Part shown: positions 60,669 through 64,000 of the stretch, piece by piece
Numbering within the stretch: the stretch's first letter is position 1
How the letters are laid out: each line of letters starts with the position of its first letter
Origin: Leifsonia sp. PS1209
Lineage (GTDB): Bacteria; Actinomycetota; Actinomycetes; Actinomycetales; Microbacteriaceae
Reading direction: 5' to 3'
Length of the DNA stretch: 64,000 nucleotides
Assembly (NCBI RefSeq): GCF_012317045.1
Contig: NZ_CP051154.1
Location: 1,922,001-1,986,000 of the forward strand
Position numbers and translations under genes: made by a program
Notes under the pieces: generated by a model
Told to the model about the DNA's origin: nothing
Databases searched by the model: none
Seen by the model: only the letters and a program-made list of their open reading frames with translations

Positions 60669-62111
60669 GTGCCAACCCGTCTCCGTGTGCAGCAGTTCGA
60701 CGGGCGACCGGACGCCGCAGACGCCTTCGTCGCGCTGTTCGCCGACGCGCCGGATGCGGTCTGGCTGGACGCCGGACCGGATGCGGAGAGCGGGCGGAGC
60801 ATCCTCGCGACCGGGACGATCGTGGCGACGGCCGCGTTGGACAGCGGTTCGGTGCAGGTGACGGACGGCGACGGGTCCACGACGCGTCCTGGCACCATGC
60901 TCGACCTGCTTCGCGCCGACCTCTCCACCCGTGAGCTGGTTCCGGCGCGCACGCGCGAACCGTCGTTCGCGCTCGGCTGGGTGGGCTGGCTGGGCTACGA
61001 GACCGGGGCAGCGGCGCTCGGGGTGCCGTTCGCGGCGGAGGACGGGCCTGCGGCAGCGATGTTGTTCGCCGACCGTGCCGTCGTGTTCGACCACGGCACC
61101 GGAGGCGTTGAACTGCTGGTGCTGGAGGACGCGGACGGACAGGATGCGGACCGCTGGCTCGCCGAGTCGGCCGAACGCCTGCACGCGGCCGACGGCGCAG
61201 CGGCGCGCTACGCGGACGCGCATCCACTGCCCGAGCGGACAGCGGCGCACTGGCGGCACGACGACGCCGCATACCTCGCCATGATCCGCTCCTGCCAGGA
61301 CTCCATCCGCGCGGGCGACGCCTACCAGCTCTGTCTCACCAACCGGGCCGACGCCGTCAGCGACGCCGACCCGCTCGCCGTGCACCTGCGGCTGCGCAGC
61401 TCGAGCCCGGCACACCACGCCGGGTTCGTGCGCATCGGGGGCACGACGCTGGTGAGCTCGTCGCCCGAGCAGTTCCTCGCGGTGACCGCCTCCGGAGGGG
61501 TGCTCAGCAAGCCGATCAAGGGCACCCGGCCGCGCGGCGCCACCGTCGCCGCCGACATCGCCCTGCGCGCCGAGCTGGAGGCCAGTGAGAAGGAGCGCGC
61601 GGAGAACGTGATGATCGTGGACCTGATGCGCAACGACATCGGCCGGGTGAGCGAGGTCGGGTCCGTCGGCGTGCGGCACCTGCTGGCCGTCGAGAGCTAC
61701 GCGCAGGTGCACCAGCTGGTCAGCACGGTCGAGGGCAGGCTGCGCGCCGGCCTCGGCGCGGTCGACGCGGTGGAGGCGTGCTTCCCGGCCGGTTCGATGA
61801 CGGGGGCTCCGAAGCTCAGCGCCATGCGCATCCTGGCCGGGCTGGAACGCGGCCCGCGCGGCGTCTACTCGGGATGCTTCGGCTACCTCGGCCTCGACGG
61901 GGCCGCCGACCTCGCGATGGTCATCAGGAGCGTCGTGTTCCGCGACGGGCGGGTGAGCATCGGCGCAGGCGGCGGGATCACGGCGCTGTCCGTGCCGGAG
62001 GAGGAACTGGAAGAGGTGCGGATCAAAGCGCGGGCGTTGTTCGCCGCCGCCGGGCTGTTCGCAGCGGACGCACAGCCACCAGGGAACGGATCGGCCGACC
62101 GCAACGTTTAG
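60669..62111 (+). CDS. pabB: aminodeoxychorismate synthase component I
   Basis: This chorismate-using enzyme aminates chorismate to aminodeoxychorismate with a glutaminase partner. The Lys in PIKGTRPRG (Lys284) distinguishes PabB from TrpE, which has Ala there. Other blocks: [38 protein letters not shown], and YSGCFGYLG. The glutaminase (PabA) is not fused and not in the window. At 480 residues it is full length. The GTG at 60669 is leaderless and faces away from pabC, the next enzyme in the pathway. Confidence 0.93.
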   Translation: MPTRLRVQQFDGRPDAADAFVALFADAPDAVWLDAGPDAESGRSILATGTIVATAALDSGSVQVTDGDGSTTRPGTMLDLLRADLSTRELVPARTREPSFALGWVGWLGYETGAAALGVPFAAEDGPAAAMLFADRAVVFDHGTGGVELLVLEDADGQDADRWLAESAERLHAADGAAARYADAHPLPERTAAHWRHDDAAYLAMIRSCQDSIRAGDAYQLCLTNRADAVSDADPLAVHLRLRSSSPAHHAGFVRIGGTTLVSSSPEQFLAVTASGGVLSKPIKGTRPRGATVAADIALRAELEASEKERAENVMIVDLMRNDIGRVSEVGSVGVRHLLAVESYAQVHQLVSTVEGRLRAGLGAVDAVEACFPAGSMTGAPKLSAMRILAGLERGPRGVYSGCFGYLGLDGAADLAMVIRSVVFRDGRVSIGAGGGITALSVPEEELEEVRIKARALFAAAGLFAADAQPPGNGSADRNV

Positions 62112-62200
62112 TAGTGTGGATGTTTGGGCGCACGCCGCCCGACGTCTTCCCGGCCGCATCCACTCGACAGCGGCCAAGCACCTTCAAGAATGAGAGTCAC

Positions 62201-64000
62201 GTGGCACACGAGCACGATTCAGCGAACGCGCCGGCCGAGGGCGCGCACTACGACTTCGCCGCCATTCAGGACAAGTGGCTTCCGGTCTGGGACGACCTGA
62301 AGCCATTCGCCACGGACGACCCGGCGGACACCCGTCCGCGCAAATACGTGCTCGACATGTTCCCCTACCCGTCCGGCGACCTGCACATGGGTCACGCCGA
62401 GGCGTACGCGCTGGGCGACGTGATCGCCCGCTATTGGCGTCAGCAGGGCTTCAACGTGCTGCACCCGATCGGCTGGGACTCGTTCGGTCTGCCGGCGGAG
62501 AACGCCGCGATCAAGCGCGGGCTCGACCCGAACGGCTGGACCAACGACAACATCGCGCAGCAGAAGGCCAGCATGCGCCGCTACGCGCCCAGCTTCGACT
62601 GGGATCGCGTGCTGCAGACCAGCGATCCGGAGTATTACCGCTGGAACCAGTGGCTGTTCCTGAAGCTGTACGAGAAGGGCCTGGCGTACCGCAAGGCCAG
62701 CTCGGTCAACTGGTGCCCGTTCGACCAGACGGTGCTGGCGAACGAGCAGGTCGTCAACGGCCGCTGCGAGCGCTGCGACAACCTGGTCACCAAGAAGAAG
62801 CTGACCCAGTGGTACTTCCGGATCACCGACTACGCCGACCGCCTGCTGGACGACCTGAACCAGCTGGAGGGCGCGTGGCCGTCCAAGGTGCTGTCGATGC
62901 AGCGCAACTGGATCGGCCGCTCCACCGGCGCGGACGTGCAGTTCGCGATCGAGGGCCGCGACGAGCCGGTCACGGTGTACACGACGCGTCCTGACACGCT
63001 CTACGGTGCGACGTTCATGGTAGTCGCCCCCGACTCCGACCTGGCCGCCGAGCTGGTGAAGGATGCGCGTCCGGAGGTCAAGCAGCGCTTCGACGACTAC
63101 CTGGATGCTGTCCGCGGCACCACGGAGATGGACCGCCTCTCCACCGAGCGCGAGAAGACCGGCGTCTTCCTGGAACGCCACGCGATCAACCCGCTGACCG
63201 GCGAGAAGCTGCCGATCTGGGCGGCGGACTACGTGCTGGCCGACTACGGTCACGGCGCGATCATGGCCGTGCCGGCGCACGACCAGCGCGACCTGGACTT
63301 CGCCCGCGCCTTCGACCTGCCCGTGCGCGTGGTCGTCGACACGAACCAGCCCGTCACCGGCGCCATCCCGGTCATCCACACCGACCCGGAGACCGGCGAG
63401 CCGATCCTGCCGGACGACCTGCCGCTGCAGAACCCGTCGGAGACCGGCGTCGCGCTGACCGGCGAAGGCCGTCTGATCAACTCCGGGCCGTTCGACGGGC
63501 TGAGCAAGTCGAACGCGATCCGTCGCGTCACCGAGGCGCTGCAGGCGAGCAGCCTGGGCGTGCCGGCGAAGAACTTCCGCCTGCGCGACTGGCTGATCTC
63601 GCGCCAGCGGTACTGGGGTACCCCCATCCCGATCATCCACTGCGAGGTCTGCGGCGAGGTTCCCGTGCCGGAGTCCGACCTGCCGGTGCTGCTCCCGCCC
63701 GCGGAGGGCCTCGACCTGCAGCCGAAGGGCACCAGCCCGCTGGGAGCGGCGTCGGACTGGGTCAACGTGGCCTGCCCGAACTGCGGTGGGCCTGCCACCC
63801 GCGACACGGACACAATGGACACGTTCGTGGACAGCTCGTGGTATTTTCTGCGCTTCCTGTCCGCTCGCGACGACACGCAGGCGTTCGACCCGGCAGAGGC
63901 GGAGAAGTGGGCGCCCGTCGACCAGTACGTCGGAGGCGTGACCCACGCCATCCTGCACCTGCTGTACTCCCGGTTCATCACCAAGGTGCTGTTCGACCAG
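62201..64000 (+). CDS. leuS: leucyl-tRNA synthetase (N-terminal 600 codons; 3' end outside window)
   Basis: This class Ia synthetase charges tRNA-Leu. The visible 600 residues run from a GTG start with a weak GAGAG site through HMGH at residues 62-65 (in [12 protein letters not shown]), [14 protein letters not shown] with zinc-binding cysteines (CERC), and the editing domain ([21 protein letters not shown]) to the block [13 protein letters not shown] and further. The KMSKS loop lies beyond the edge. The 89-base gap upstream has a TAGTGT -10 candidate and small hairpins but no T-box core. Confidence 0.97.
   Translation, partial: MAHEHDSANAPAEGAHYDFAAIQDKWLPVWDDLKPFATDDPADTRPRKYVLDMFPYPSGDLHMGHAEAYALGDVIARYWRQQGFNVLHPIGWDSFGLPAENAAIKRGLDPNGWTNDNIAQQKASMRRYAPSFDWDRVLQTSDPEYYRWNQWLFLKLYEKGLAYRKASSVNWCPFDQTVLANEQVVNGRCERCDNLVTKKKLTQWYFRITDYADRLLDDLNQLEGAWPSKVLSMQRNWIGRSTGADVQFAIEGRDEPVTVYTTRPDTLYGATFMVVAPDSDLAAELVKDARPEVKQRFDDYLDAVRGTTEMDRLSTEREKTGVFLERHAINPLTGEKLPIWAADYVLADYGHGAIMAVPAHDQRDLDFARAFDLPVRVVVDTNQPVTGAIPVIHTDPETGEPILPDDLPLQNPSETGVALTGEGRLINSGPFDGLSKSNAIRRVTEALQASSLGVPAKNFRLRDWLISRQRYWGTPIPIIHCEVCGEVPVPESDLPVLLPPAEGLDLQPKGTSPLGAASDWVNVACPNCGGPATRDTDTMDTFVDSSWYFLRFLSARDDTQAFDPAEAEKWAPVDQYVGGVTHAILHLLYSRFITKVLFDQ

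Noticed and set aside
62112..62200. Possible T-box before leuS
   Set aside because: The gap is only 89 bases and lacks a GGTGGTACCGCGG-like core; only a small GGGCG/CGCCC hairpin is visible.

Overview
The window is high-GC (about 70%) actinobacterial chromosome, most likely from the Microbacteriaceae (Leifsonia-like). This rests on strong G/C at third codon positions, frequent GTG starts, a translational T-box before a long type-2 isoleucyl-tRNA synthetase, an LAxTG cell-wall sorting signal, a BlaI/M56 pair resembling mycobacterial Rv1846c/Rv1845c, and many start codons placed six bases after a TANNNT -10 element, as in leaderless actinobacterial mRNAs. The genus is inference; no database search was possible. 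Almost everything is chromosomal core. There is no rRNA, CRISPR array, insertion sequence or integrase.

Layout. 0-6.7 kb: the end of an MFS exporter with a small coupled ORF; a minus-strand run of MHS-type MFS transporter, valS, two paralogous GNAT acetyltransferases and a small protein; and a TetR regulator divergent from the MHS gene. 6.7-12.5 kb: T-box, ileS, folC, a DUF4233 membrane protein and ndk, joined by 4-base overlaps. 12.5-24.5 kb: a VKOR-family protein divergent from RNase E/G, then DUF4031, rplU-rpmA, obgE-proB, proA, nadD, a Pro/Ala-rich membrane protein, rsfS, a zinc-ribbon protein and tRNA-Ala(GGC). This is the usual ribosome-assembly and housekeeping block.

24.5-34.3 kb: a secreted, wall-anchored PF10091 glycosidase, a tandem-GNAT protein, membrane proteins, an LCP ligase, a DHA2-type MFS exporter and a UbiA prenyltransferase. 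33.3-41.0 kb: a sugar-use locus with a LacI regulator, GH13 alpha-glucosidase, lipoprotein binding protein, two permeases and a GH3 lipoprotein; phased TTGC repeats flank lacI. 41-46.7 kb: YceI, a TMEM175-like channel, a FUSC protein, a winged-helix protein, an App1-like phosphatase and a TetR. 46.9-50.2 kb: an OpuB/OpuC-type osmoprotectant ABC operon. 50.3-52.9 kb: DedA-TetR and BlaI-M56 pairs. 53.0-58.8 kb: cydABDC for cytochrome bd oxidase, divergent from blaI across two dyads that look like BlaI operators.

58.85-59.87 kb is a short patch of visibly lower GC. It holds a 36-codon microORF, a two-helix membrane protein and a cysteine-containing secreted-type protein without a signal peptide. 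The last part is a divergent pabC/pabB pair sharing a 17-bp promoter region, followed by the 5' part of leuS, which runs off the right edge.

Most notable: the BlaI-type double operator in front of cydABDC, the bacteriocin-like pair in the low-GC patch, the helically phased TTGC arrays, the mirrored leaderless pabC/pabB promoter, and a recurring GGATGCG word that appears to dictate synonymous codon choice.
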